DNA of 64,000 nt from Tubiluchus corallicola (lineage: Eukaryota; Priapulida; Priapulimorpha; Priapulimorphida; Tubiluchidae), in the NCBI GenBank assembly GCA_030141605.1, contig JAQGDQ010000274.1, positions 62,001 to 126,000 of the forward strand, given 5' to 3'. Positions 11,041 to 22,312 of the stretch are shown here, one piece after another (position 1 is the first letter of the stretch; the number at the start of each line of letters is the position of its first letter). The notes below the pieces were generated by a model, which was not told where the DNA came from, made no database searches, and saw only the letters and a program-made list of their open reading frames with translations. The position numbers were made by a program, and so were the translations under genes.

Positions 11041-14000
11041 TTGATTTGTACACAAAATTCTTTTTGTGGGGTTTGGCTAGTTCTCTTATATTAATATTCT
11101 TGGTATATATATATAAGATTCGAGGCTATAGCTCCGACGAGAGCACCATTTGCGGCGATCTATATATCAAACGAAAGGTCTCGATCTAGTGTCGTGCCAT
11201 TGATGGTTTATTTTTCGAATCGGGCCCACCGGGAGGAGGGGGGGCGAAAAACCTCCAAAAATGGCCCTTTTTCGGCCGTTTTTTGCAAAAGTTATACGGC
11301 TGAGATGTAGAGAACGGGAACGGGCCGAGGGGGGTGCTGGGTATGGATAGATAGCCCGTTCAGCGGTGGGTGTAGTAGGCATATTTAGAATTCCCGAGAG
11401 GGCCACGGCGCCCCGCAACGGGCGTTTTCCCGGACCCAACTCGCGATTTTTTCGAAATTTTGACCAAACAGCATGCGGGAAAAACGTTCTAGCGTCGCCC
11501 GGTGGGACTCTAGGAAGGAGATATGGGGCTCTTTACAAAGAGGAAGGACAGGGCTACACGATGATGTGGGTTATATGTTACGCCAGGTCCACCGAGAGGA
11601 GTATCGACGAGTTAATTAGGTGTTTTATTTTCGGCGATTTTCGCTTAGAAAACTGTGAAAATTCTCGCTTAGAAAACTGCGACGCATTCCATTGTGCTGA
11701 CGTCATCCATTGTACTCTGTCTATAAGTTTAATTCAGCAAAAAGCTGCTTTGCAACATACAGTAGGCAGGAGTAAACGCTGCTGGCTTTGCGTTAGGTAA
11801 GTAGGCAGGATGTTAAGGGGCTTTGTGTTATAAATGAGGACTTGGTAGGACGTTTGCGTAATATTGATTACACGTGTATTTATACGCAAAATCTTTTGCG
11901 GGGCCTTTGCTTATATTAATATTCTTGGTATCTTAATATATTTATTTATATATAAGATTCGAGGCTACAGCCCGGACGAGGGCACCATTTGCGGCGATCT
12001 ATATATCAAACGAAAGGTCTCGATCTAGTGTCGTGCCATTGATGGTTTATTTTTCGAATCGGGCCCACCGGGAGGAACGGGGGGCGAAAAACCTCCAAAA
12101 ATGGCCATTTTTCGGCCGTTTTTTGCAAAAGTTATACGGCTGAGATGTAGAGAACGGGAACGGGCCGAGGGTGGTGCTGGGTATGGATAGATAGCCCGTT
12201 CAGCGGTGGGTGTAGTAGGCATATTTAGAATTCGCGAGAGGGCCACGGCGTCCCGTAACGGGCGTTTTCCCGGACCCAACTCGCGATTTTTTCGAAATTT
12301 TGACCAAACAGCCTGCGGGAAAAACGTTCTAGCGGCGCCTGGTGGGACTCTCGGAAGGAGATATATAGCTCTTTACAAAGAGGAAGGACAGGGCTACACG
12401 ATGATGTGGGTTATATTTTAGGGCAGGTCCACCGAGAGGAGTATTGGCGAGTTAATTAGGAGTTCTATTTTCGGCAATTTTCACTTAGAAAACTGCTGAC
12501 GCAAAGGCATTGTTGTGACTTCATCCATTGTACTCTACTCTGCTTATAACTTTAATTCAGCAAAAAGCTACAGGCTTTGCGTTAGTTAAACAGACAGTAG
12601 GCATGATGTTACGGGCTTTGCGTTATACATGAGGACTGTGTAGGATGTTCGCGTATTATTGATTACAAGTGGTTTTTTACGCAAAATCTTTTGCGGGGCT
12701 TTTGCTAGTCTCTTATATTAATATTCTTGGTATATATATATATATATATCTTTATATTAATATTCTTGGATAATATATTTATTTATATATAAGATTCGAG
12801 GCTACAGCCCGGACGAGGGCACCATTTGCGGCGATCTATATATCAAACGAAAGGTCTCGATCTAGTGTCGTCTCATTGGGGGTTTATTTTTCGAATGGGG
12901 CCCACCGCGAGGAAGGGGGGGCGAAAAACCTCCAAAAATGGCCATTTTTCGGCCGTTTTTTGCAAAAGTTATACGGCTGAGATGTAGAGAACGGGAATGG
13001 GTCGAGGGGGTACTGGGTATGGATAGATAGCCCGTTCAGCGATGGGTGTAGTAGGCATATTTAGAATTCGCGAGAGGGCCACGGGGTCCCGCAACGGGCG
13101 TTTTCCCGGACCCAACTCGCGATTTTTTCGAAATTTTAGCCAAACAGCCTGCGGAAAAAACGTTCTAGCGTCGCCCGGTGGGACTCTCGGAAGAAGATAT
13201 GGGGCTCATCAGAAAGAGGAAGAACGGGGCTACACGATGGTGTGAGCTATATTTAGGGCAGGTCCACCGAGAGGAGTATCAACGAGTTAATTATAGGTTC
13301 CATTTTCGGCAATTTTCGCTTAGAAAACTGTTGACGCAAAGCTATTGTTGTGACGTCATCCATTGTACTCTACTCTGCTTATAACTTTAATTCAGCAAAA
13401 AGCTACAGGCTTTGCGTTAGTTAAACAAACAGTAGGCATGATGTTACGGGCTTTGCGTTATACATGAGGACTAGGTAGGATGTTCGCGTGTTATTGATTA
13501 CACGCGGTTTTTTACGCAAAATCTTTTGCGGGGCCTTTGCTAGTTCTATTATATTAATATTCTTGGTATGGGCTTAATATATAAGATTCGAGGCTACAGC
13601 CCGGACGAGGGCACCATTTGCGGCGATCTATATATCAAACGAAAGGTCTCGATCTAGTGTCGTCTCATTGATGGTTTATTTTTCGAATCGGGCCCACCGG
13701 GAGGAACGGGCGGCGAAAAACCTCCAAAAATGGCCATTTTTCGGCCGTTTTTTGCAAAAGTTATACGGCTGAGATGTAGAGAACGGGAACGGGCCGAGGG
13801 TGGTGCTGGCTATGGATAGATAGCCCGTTCAGTGGTGGGTGTCATAGGCCTATTTAGAATTCGCGAGAGGGCCACGGCGTCCCGTAACGGGCATTTTCCC
13901 AGACCCAGCTCGCGATTTTTTCGAAATTTTGACCAAACAGCCTGCAGAAAAAACGTTCTAGCGGCGCCTGGTGGGACTCTCGGAAGGAGATATATAGCTC

Positions 14001-15135
14001 TTTAGAAAGAGGAAGAACGGGGCTACACGATGATGTGGGCTATATTTTAGGGCAGGTCCACCGAGAGGAGTACCGACGAGTTAATTAGATGTTCTATTTT
14101 TGGCAATTTTCGCTTAGTAAACTGCTGAGGCAATGCCATTGTTGTGACGTCATCCATTATTGCTTATAGCTTTAATTCAGCAAAAAGCTGCTGCTGCTGG
14201 CTTTGCGTTAGGTAAGTAAACAAACAGTAGGCATGATGTTACGGGCTTTGCGTTATACATGAGGACTAGGTAGGATGTTCGCGTGTTATTGATTACACGC
14301 GGTTTTTTACGCAAAATCTTTTGCGGGGCCTTTGCTAGTTCTATTATATTAATATTCTTGGTATATATATATATATAAGATTCGAGGCTACAGCTCCGAC
14401 GAGGGCACCATTTGCGGCGATCTATACATCAAACGAAAGGTCTCGATCTAGTGTCATGCCATTGATGGTTTATTTTTCGAATCGGGCCCACCGGGAGGAG
14501 GGGGAGGCGAAAAACCTCCAAAAATGGCCCTTTTTCGGGCGTTTTTTGCAAAAAATTGCAAAAGTTATACGGCTGAGATGTAGAGAACGGGAACGGGCCG
14601 AGGGGGGTACTGGGTATGGATAGATAGCCCGTTCAGCGGTGGGTGTAGTAGGCATATTTAGAATTCGCGAGAGGGCCACGGGGTCCCGCAACGGGCGTTT
14701 TTCCGGACCCAACTCGCGATTTTTTCGAAATTTTGACCAAACAGCATGCGAGAAAAACGTTCTAGCGGCGCCCGGTGGGACTCTCGGAAGGAGATATACA
14801 GCTCTTTAGAAAGAGGAAGGACAGGGCTACACGATGGTGTGGGTTACATTTTAGGGCAAGTCCACCGAGAGGAGTATTGGCGAGTTAATTAGATGTTCTA
14901 TTTTCGGCGATTTTCGCTTAGAAAACTGTGGTGACGCATTCCATTGTGCTGACGTCATCCATTGTACTCTGCTGTAATCTTATAACTTTAATATGTTAGA
15001 TAAACAGACATACAGTAGACAGGATGTTACGGGCTTTGTGTTATAAATGAGGACTGTGTAGGATGTTCGCGTGTTATTGATTATACGTGGTTTTTTACGC
15101 AAAATCTTTTGCGGGGCTTTGCTAGTAGTGATATT

Positions 15136-16700
15136 AATGTCATTCTCAACATTATGTTATGTATGTGTCTATACTGCGTAGTTTCATAGTGTAATGCTTC
15201 TACTGATTGTCTATTGTCTGCACTCTACTGTTACGTTCCATTGGCAAGAACGTCTCTCAGTTCTACTGATTGTCGCTTCAAGCAATATTGTAATCTCTGT
15301 TATTCAGTAAAACTACGTTTAAACAGAACTAAAGTTGTATATTGTTTTTACATGTAAAAGGTTTACTTTTAATCGTAATCTCCACACATAATAATATATG
15401 CTGCGTCGTCACGTAGTAATATTCTAATCTGTGGTCATTTCGTTATAAAGAAAAAAGAACGCAGTATATATAATTTGACATTTTTAATTAATAATAATGA
15501 TATTAACGATAAATTCCAATATAGCGATGATGTATTAAACAGGAAACGGTCGGTATTGGAACCAGCTACTGTACAAAGACAACAACAGCAACAACAACAA
15601 CATCATGATCAACAACAACAACAACAGTGTCAGGTAAAAGAAAGAGATTTTGATATTTGAAATGTCTGTCGTAATTAATTAGAAAGTTGGAAGTTGTTAA
15701 TTTATTTTAATTAGTAACGGCATTTCAATGTAGATAATATTCGTTAGTTATACTGTTCTAGAAATAACAAGAAATAATTTTATTAGACTTACGTAATTAA
15801 AGATTGAATGTTTAAAGTAGTTCAAAATTTATGTATGGCTTTAATGAGGCAAAAACATTTAAATTATATTAAATTCATCCGTACAGAAAGCAGATTATTT
15901 AAATTTATGTCGAAAGACTTGTGTTCGTAACGCTTCTACAAAATCTTCAAATAATTAACAACGATAAATACGTCAAAGTTATAGATATAATTTGTACACC
16001 AGTTTAGAGTGTAGGGAACATCATTAATTGTTATAATGTTATATAGAAAAATTTTCATTACTGATGTAAATTACGATAAGTCAGAAATTATAACATTCGT
16101 ATACAATCTTGCTTAGAAAGCACAAGTGTTACACTGTTAGTTCATTTATTAAGGTTTAATAAAATAGTATGATTATTCATTAATTGAAAGACAGACTAAT
16201 ATATTCAAACACAATATAGTATGCATGAGAATAAACACAACTAACATGATTTAAGCATGATTTAACATGAGATAAACTGCGACTTATCTTCGTAATTCAT
16301 TAGATAATTGCGTTTTAGATACATTTTATATAAATGTAAGTAAACCTACCTAAGATGTTTATGTTTAGTTATAAATATTAGCTTTATTTACAGTGATTCG
16401 CGTGACGATGAGTGTTGTTTGTTAATATGCAGTCGAAGCCTCAAAACTAATCAAAACTACAATTTCAATAAGTTAAATCAACCCCATGTAAAGCAGTTAT
16501 TACAGCACACCATTAGCTACATAATACGAAGATGCTAGTCGTTTATGCGATTAATAAATAGTATATATTGAGTAGTAAAATCTGGCAAGATGACTCAAGC
16601 TCAAGCCTCTCTTTTGACATGTTCGTAAAAGTTTACTAAAATGCTGTTTGTTAAAAAATACGGTGCACTCTAATAATTGGAAAGGTCGATAATATAAAAT
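15136..16700. other. AT-rich spacer with one weak exon candidate
   Basis: No convincing gene. At about 15523-15632 a run of CAA/CAG codons (QRQQQQQQQHHDQQQQQQ) is preceded by an acceptor-like TTCCAATATAG and ends CAG before GTAAAAG. This could be an internal polyQ exon or a CAACAG microsatellite. The remainder to 16700 is simple AT-rich sequence without visible repeats. Confidence 0.3.
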
Positions 16701-16797
16701 GCTTTTATTAGTACGTAGTACGAAAAATATATACAATTAAAGCGTAATAGAGATAATTATGATTGTTATGACTCTTTAAATAATAAATAACAGGCCT

Positions 16798-16803
16798 TTT
16801 ATT
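16798..16803 (-). terminator. Probable poly(A) signal of GYG gene 1
   Basis: AATAAA on the minus strand, 35 bp past the TAA of the gene. A second AATAAA lies further on at 16704-16709. Confidence 0.55.
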
Positions 16804-16837
16804 ATTTTCACGGCTCTTTCGCTCTTTCTTTCGGTAT

Positions 16838-19444
16838 TTACCAGCCGTAGCCACTATTCTTATTATTATTGTTGCCATAACCGCTATTGTTGTTGTTTCC
16901 ATACCCGCTGTTATTGTTGTTTCCGTATCCGCTATTGTTGTTGCTGCCATATCCGCTATTGTTGTTGTTTCCATATCCGCTATTGTTATTGTTTCCATAT
17001 CCGCTGTTATTGTTGTTGCCATATCCGCTATTGTTGTTGTTTCCATATCCGCTATTGTTGTTGTTTCCATATCCGCTGTTGTTGTTGTTGTTTCCATATC
17101 CGCTGTTATTGTTGTTTCCATATCCGCTGTTATTGTTGTTTCCGTAGCCGCTATTGTTGTTTCCGTGCCCACTGTTGTTGTTTCCGTATCCGCTATTGTT
17201 GCTACCATAACCACGGCTGCTGGTTCCATGTCCCCTGTTAAAGTTATTACCAAATCCACCAAAGCTTCCGAAGTTACCAGAACCACCTGAGCTGTATCCA
17301 CGGCTGCCTCCATATCCTATAGATCCGGTACCAAAACCACCTCTGTTTCCAAATCCACTGCCAAACCCACCTCCAGTTCCATAACCTGCGTTGTCGTTAC
17401 CATAACCAGTGTTGCCTCCATATCCGCTGCCTCTGTTGTTTGAGTATCCACTAAATATTGCAGCTCCACCTGAACCGTATCCACGGTTACGGCTTCCGTA
17501 TCCAGAGTTACGGTTACGGCTTCCGTATCCCGAATTACGGTTACGGCTTCCGTATCCCGAATTTCTGGAGCCACCACCGCCCCCTCTTTTGGAGCTACCG
17601 TAGCCACTCGAGCTGCTGCTGTCACCATAGCCTGAACTGCTTGAACCATAGCCACTGCTGTCACCGTAGCCTGAACTGCTTGAACCGTAGCCGCTGCTGT
17701 CACCGTAGCCTGAACTACTTGAACCGTAGCCACTGCTGTCACCGTAGCCTGAACTGCTTGAACCGTAACCGCTGGATTTGCTGCTGCTGTCACCGTAGCC
17801 TGAACTGCTTGAACCGTAGCCACTGGATTTGCTGCTGCTGTCGCCGTAGCCTGACGGAGAGGGCGTGTGGAAGACCCAGTGTGACGTGTAAGTAGACTCG
17901 AAGAGATCTTCGTACGGAATGGTGTGTCGTCTAAAGTACACGTACGGTGAATGCGTGGTAGTTGTATGTTTGTGTAGGAAGCCATAAAAGAATTTTGATT
18001 TTCTGCCGCCGCCGTGTCCCTTCCCAGCTGAGGAAAACGCCACTGCCAACTAAATTAATAAAAAGAAAAAAAAACGTGAGCGTCATCAACAACATCGTCA
18101 ACAGCGTCGTCAACAAGGTCGTCAACAATGTCGTCAACAGTGTCGTCACAACAACATCGTCAACAACGTTGTCATCAGCGTCGTCAAGAACATCATCAAA
18201 AATATCGTCAACAGCGTCGTCAACAACATCGTCAACAACATCGTCCACAACATCGTCAACAGCGTCATCAACAACATCGTCAACGACATCATCAACAATA
18301 TCGTCAACAGGGTCGTCAACAAAATCGGTTTTCACGGCTGTTTTACGAACGTAGAAAAATTTATGACTTTGTATTTAGAAACGTAAACTTAAACTTAAAG
18401 TTAACATTTTTTCCTGCTTTTTGTAATAAAGGAGTCTTTGTATACACCGTTAGTCCAGTAACTCCAGCTATTGTATTCAAGATCTTAACCATTGAAAACA
18501 GTTTCTACCGAGCCGTTCTTGTTTCTTTTGAAAAGTGTCTAATTTGAAAGTAAAAAGAGTTTTGGTTAAACTTTTAGGCGTGCAAATAGCTAAGGATTTA
18601 ACATGGAACATCCTTTTCCATTCAGTTTACACTAAAGCGAGTAAAGGAAATTATCTTTTGCGTCTAATGAAAAAAGCTGAGTCATCTTCTAATTATATGA
18701 TAAAATGTACTGCACTGTGATTAGGCCATTTGTTGAATACGCTTGTCTGGTATGGCTCTCATCTCTCCCAAAATCTCTCTGATTTGTTAGAAACAGTTCA
18801 AAATCGCTCATTGAAAATAATTTTCCAAATAAAAATTCTGCAAATGCTCCAATTTTAGTTTATGTTCAATCTTTATTTAACCGTCGTCAAAATTCTTGCA
18901 AAGAGTCGTTCTGATCAGTTCAAAATCCTAATAATAAAATCCACACTCTATTGCCAGATGACCAATTTCACAGACACAGTACTCGTGACCATTTGAAATA
19001 CCCCTTACCTAAATGTAGAACAGAGAGATTCAAGAACATATCAATCTCATATGGCTTATTTAATTCCCAAACTTAAGTTTTGACTCATTTTAATTTTAAT
19101 TCGTTCATGTATCTTGTAACAGTGTATAAGTGATCTATGACTAGGCAATTTTGTTGTAGTTTGAAAACTTTTGTTAATATCGAATCTGTAATTAATAATT
19201 AACAGTCATTGAACTCTAGAAGAATTTTGCACCTTCTCACTCTTGTACCAGGAGGGCGCCCCCACCTTGCTACGCCCTTTTTAATGACCTGGGAGGTCAG
19301 GTACAGAGTTTTTTTTAGACAACCTTGTGTCAAATAGTTCACGTTTATTCTCTAGATTCGTTTCAAAAATTTTATTGCAATTTCAGTACGTAGAAGCGAG
19401 AGACTACTTACCAGGCAGAGCAGGGTCACTACAATAACCCTCAT
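16838..19444 (-). CDS. Secreted GYG-repeat protein 1 (two exons)
   Basis: The gene is join(19444..19412, 18049..16838), 414 residues. Exon 1 codes MRVIVVTLLCL and is followed by a perfect GTAAGT donor at 19411-19406. The intron is 1,362 bp and phase 0, ending TTTAG. Exon 2 continues LAVAFSSA, completing a signal peptide likely cut after Ala19. Next come a short basic stretch with FFYGFLHKH (31-39) and the box PYVYFRRHTIPYEDL extending to FHTP (46-74). The rest is repeats: GYGDSS/GYGSSSS blocks, then (R/N)NSGYGS blocks, a Gly/Phe-rich centre, then about fourteen GYGNNNNS units ending KNSGYGW. The frame stays open through every repeat. Tyr recurs every 6-9 residues, as in silk-like, shell-matrix or adhesive proteins where Tyr may be cross-linked. 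I do not recognise the family; a structural extracellular role is inference. The closest relative is the gene at 30567-33005. Apparent ORFs in other frames are products of the repeat. Confidence 0.85.
18080..18325. repeat. GTCGTCAACA-type microsatellite
   Basis: Imperfect 9-12 bp repeats of ATCGTCAAC/GTCGTCAAC run through the intron. The poly-Asp/Val and poly-Gln/Arg ORFs overlapping this stretch on both strands come from the repeat. Confidence 0.8.
18535..19140 (+). mobile_element. Non-LTR retrotransposon fragment (LINE reverse transcriptase C-terminus), decayed
   Basis: Frame 1 begins KVKRVLVKLLGVQIAKDLTW and runs to LLRLMKKAESSSN. It then shifts to LIRPFVEYAC-like and SLPKSLSDLLETVQNRSLKI-like words near 18720-18830, and to KYPLPKC...RTERFKN near 19000. 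LLG(V)...DLTWN and IRPxVEYA...VW are classic LINE reverse-transcriptase C-terminal motifs. Several frameshifts and stops show it is dead. It sits antisense inside the intron of GYG gene 1. Confidence 0.8.
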
Positions 19445-19458
19445 GATTGTAGATATTG
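19412..19458 (-). other. Exon 1 of GYG gene 1 (signal-peptide exon)
   Basis: The ATG is at 19444-19442 and is followed by ten codons before GTAAGT. Upstream of the ATG, a pyrimidine tract ending TTTCAG at 19459 precedes 14 nt of leader. So either there is a further 5' untranslated exon, or the leader runs unspliced from the TATA-like site at 19526-19533. Confidence 0.75.
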
Positions 19459-19525
19459 CTGAAATAAAAAAGAAAAAAGTATGATATGATTTTTTCAACT
19501 ACATTGTTACATTGAGCCCGAAGTG

Positions 19526-19533
19526 CTTTTATA
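19526..19533 (-). promoter_or_regulatory. TATA-like box of GYG gene 1
   Basis: TATAAAAG on the minus strand, 82 bp before the ATG. This would give a leader of roughly 50-55 nt if transcription starts 25-30 bp downstream and the leader is unspliced. A family C transposon starts 25 bp further upstream, so little native promoter can lie between. Confidence 0.5.
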
Positions 19534-19557
19534 TGTAGTTAATAAGTTACTGAACAG

Positions 19558-20530
19558 TTAAAGGAAAAGTCAACGTTAGGTGGCTAATTTTATAACATTT
19601 CTGCTTGAACATTACGTAAGCTGGAGAAGTTTGAATTAGTTTAAAGGACAAGAAAAGGGGTACCTGAAGTAGGTTTCAGAAAAAATGCCTTAAAAAATTA
19701 TATTACTTTATAGCAATTTTTATAGCCTTTATCTTACTTGCACTGAAAGGAATTTTTGTTTGTTTTCATTTTAAATCTCCCGCAATACTGTTCCGAATCT
19801 CCATTACCTGACGATTATATGTCAAAAGACTTTCGTGCAAATCTATGTTACTTAGATTTTCGCTTACCTACTAGAAAGACTTATGTAACTAGAAAAGAAA
19901 ATTATTAATTGTTTAAAATGTTTTCACCGATTGGTAAAATGTCGCTGACTCGCCTCCAGGGTGCACCACTCACTAACCAAAAACGTATTTTTAATCTTAT
20001 TGACAAGATACAGTATTTTAAAATTTTACTTAGTTAGTGACATGGGCGCTACGAATGCTCTGATTATTTTTTCAAACTTTACAAAATCTTATCTAAACTT
20101 GTTTCAAATGACCTGTCGTGAAAATTGCTGCGCCTAACGGTCATCGCGGGAGTTTAAATTTACATGTTTTATACAGTGTTACTGCCGATTGAAGTCCTGT
20201 ATACAAAAAGGCAGTATGTAAGTGATATAAAATTTCAAAACTATTTTTCAAGCTTCATGTTTATGAAGGGTTTTCTTATGCTTTAAGAAGCGCGCGCTTA
20301 CGAAAACCCTCGAAGCGCTTACGAAAATTCACGAAGTCTCCCAGTTACGTCATAATTTTCTTGAGAATGGCGTCAACCACCACGCCCGAAGATTTCTATT
20401 CAGAAGTAGTATTTTTTAAATTTATGCTTTATATACAGTTCTTTGCAAATTTCTTTGTTATATTTTTCTAAGTTTAAGTGATAACAGTAAAATAAACCCG
20501 ACATACTAAGTGACATGTTTTTTCCTTTAA
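19558..20530. mobile_element. TTAA-flanked element, family C, interrupted by a family A element
   Basis: Outer TTAA copies are at 19558-19561 and 20527-20530, with inner termini AGGAAAAGTCAAC and the reverse complement of AGGAAAAAACATG. Comparison with the copy at 49105-49645 shows that the sequence GAATTAGTTTAAACAGCGCG is split here exactly at TTAA by the family A copy at 19641-20286. Most of the left half of family C is missing. Confidence 0.75.
19641..20286 (-). mobile_element. TTAA-flanked MITE, family A, copy 2, nested in family C
   Basis: TTAA at 19641-19644 and 20283-20286, with termini AGGACAAGAAAA and the reverse complement of AGCATAAGAAAA. It is inverted relative to copy 1 (8230-8920) and similar along its full length. 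The uninterrupted target is recoverable from the 49-kb family C copy, which confirms that TTAA is duplicated on insertion. Confidence 0.85.
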
Positions 20531-21467
20531 TAATAATCAGGTGAAATAGGGGTCAAGCACTGCAGGTTTTTTTAAAATACAGATAGCATTATAGTTATAG
20601 CTAGTAACAAATCTTCGATTTTTTATTTAGAATTTGTAGGAGTAAATAAGTAGGTAGGCAGGCAGGCAGGTAGCAGGAGGCAGGCAGGTAGGCAGGTAGA
20701 CAGAGAAAGAGAAAAATCTTTATTTTCTCTGGCATATACCACGATATGAACTGATTGATTTGTTTATTGCTTTGCCAACTTTGCATTTATAATCTTTGCA
20801 CTTATTTACTTGTTTATTCCACTGAATGTTTTGTGCGTGAACGCGGGTAATGATTACAGCTGATAACATCGTTCCGCAATTTAATTTTTTAACATTTTAA
20901 ACATTTTCAAACGTTTTTAAGCCATAACTTAAAAATACCTAAAGCTACAAAGTTGAAACTTTCACAGCCAAAAGATAAAGCGTTGCGTAATAGTATCACG
21001 CTATGTATAACTATATAACTATGTGTAACTAAATGTCAACTATATAGGGCTCAGTATTCTAATATTATTGTAGTCTATACTTCCGCGCATTTTTTCTGCG
21101 CCAACCGGCATAATAAACGGGCGATTACGTGTTATAATTTTATGAACACAGTTTTTGTAACGCAAACTGTCTGAAGTCAAAAAATCAACGCAGATGAAGC
21201 TGAATCGATTCGAATTGGAAAATATTTCATCTACAGAGTTAAAACTTAAAAACCGAATGACGAGTGAAAACCAATAATACGGGTCCTGATACAGATTGGA
21301 GTTACACGACACCAATTATCCAACTTTTTATTAGAATTTTTTGAATTTATTGCTCGATTTACCATTAGTTACAAGTTCACAATGATAATTTACACTGAAA
21401 GTGTTAAATTAACACAAATTTTGACACAGAAGGTATTAATACGTAATTTTTATTGAGACTATTGGCA
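20531..21467. other. No gene recognised; AGGC microsatellite
   Basis: An (AGGC/AGGT) microsatellite occupies about 20648-20700. The 91-codon ORF at 21040-21315 (-) resembles nothing I recognise. The rest is AT-rich. Confidence 0.45.
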
Positions 21468-22312
21468 TGTTTTTGGACAGGATTGGTAAGAAAATCTTGT
21501 GTTGGTACTGCTCAGATGGTAAATTTGAGAAACAAAAATAGAAATATTGCAATTATAAATATTGATTGCAATTTTCGAGTTGTGATTTTCCCAGTCAATT
21601 ATTTTTCACGATCAAAAGCAAAATGGTTCATCATTTCTAACGTCGTTTAGTATAATGAAAACTAATTTTTTGATAGATTCGAAGTTTTGAAAGAATAATA
21701 ATAATCTTATCTACGTACAATTAGGGTAAGATTGACAATTAAGAGAGACTCAAATCAAATTAAATAGCTGATTTTATACGAACTATCCTACATTAAACGT
21801 TTTGCTGACCCACTGCCTAAATCCATAAATTCAAAGAAAGTGCCAGGCTGAGAATCGAAACAAAAAAGGCGAAACTCACCTTTTACAATAGAACCGCATT
21901 TGCTTTTACAGTTTGAATGTAAATGTTACTACAATACGCGAGAATACTGAACTTATCCAGTCATCAAACCTTGTTTAGACGCATTTTACGTAGATACAGT
22001 TAATAATAACAATGATAATATAGTTTCTGACCCAGCATTATTGTCGATCTTACCCTAATTGTACGTGGCTAAGATTTTTATGATTCTTTCAAAACTTCGA
22101 ATCTATGAAAAAATTAGTTTTTATTATAATAAACGACGTTAAAATGATGAACCATTTCGCTTTTGATCGTGGAAAATAATTTACTGGAAAAATCACAACT
22201 CGAAAATTGCAATCAATATTTACAATTGCAATATTTCTATTTTTGTTTCTCAAATTTACCATCTGAGCAGCTCCAACACAAAATTTTCTTATCAATGCTG
22301 TCCAAAAATAAA
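21468..22312. repeat. Long inverted repeat (foldback), arms about 270 bp
   Basis: The arm at 21468-21738 and the arm at 22041-22312 are reverse complements at roughly 90% identity by eye. Both contain GGTAAATTTGAGAAACAAAA and GCAAAATGGTTCATCATTT or their complements. The inner ends share GTACAATTAGGGTAAGAT. The spacer is about 300 bp of unrelated sequence. No coding potential. It could be a foldback transposon or a long-hairpin MITE; target duplications were not identified. Confidence 0.8.

Larger units (their letters stand above)
9120..15135 (+). repeat. Tandem array of a 0.8-kb GC-rich unit (six copies)
   Basis: Six head-to-tail copies: about 9120-9905, 11083-11909, 11910-12711, 12712-13547, 13548-14340 and 14341-15130. 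The marker GGTCTCGATCTAGTG recurs at about 9225, 11177, 12016, 12852, 13645 and 14439, so the period is 793-839 bp apart from the first gap, which holds a minisatellite. Each unit opens with ATATTAATATTCTTGG plus a variable TA tract, continues with a CpG-rich core of about 400 bp, and closes with the hairpin CGCAAAATCTTTTGCG followed by GGGGC(C)TTTG and usually CTAG. Conserved short ORFs on both strands (e.g. 9415-9648, 9234-9488) follow the repeat and break with small indels, so I do not call them genes. A hairpin 9-10 bp before a terminal CTRR is a hallmark of rolling-circle Helitron-like elements; that identity is inference. Confidence 0.8.
18050..19411 (-). other. Intron of GYG gene 1
   Basis: GT-AG intron, phase 0. 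It contains a trinucleotide-based GTC/AAC microsatellite (about 18080-18325) and a LINE reverse-transcriptase fragment lying antisense to the gene (18535-19140). Confidence 0.8.

Noticed and set aside
10049-11055. Cys/Trp/Val- and His/Thr/Pro-rich ORFs
   Set aside because: Translations of the GT-rich minisatellite.
9234-14712. Recurring ORFs in the 0.8-kb array (starting GVVGIFRIPERATA on plus, GPGKRPLR on minus)
   Set aside because: They recur because the DNA recurs. Ends differ by frameshifting indels between copies, so there is no sign that the frame is kept by selection.
9120-15135. rRNA, 5S or snRNA gene cluster as an explanation for the tandem units
   Set aside because: No 5S internal control regions, rRNA or U-snRNA core sequences are recognisable in the unit.
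16708-17985. Alternative frames over GYG gene 1 (poly AD-METT-like, PYPLLLLF-like)
   Set aside because: Repeat shadows; no start exon, no conserved counterpart in the paralog outside the repeat.
21040-21315. 91-codon minus-strand ORF
   Set aside because: Plausible composition, but no ATG context, splice sites or recognisable motif; kept out of the gene list.
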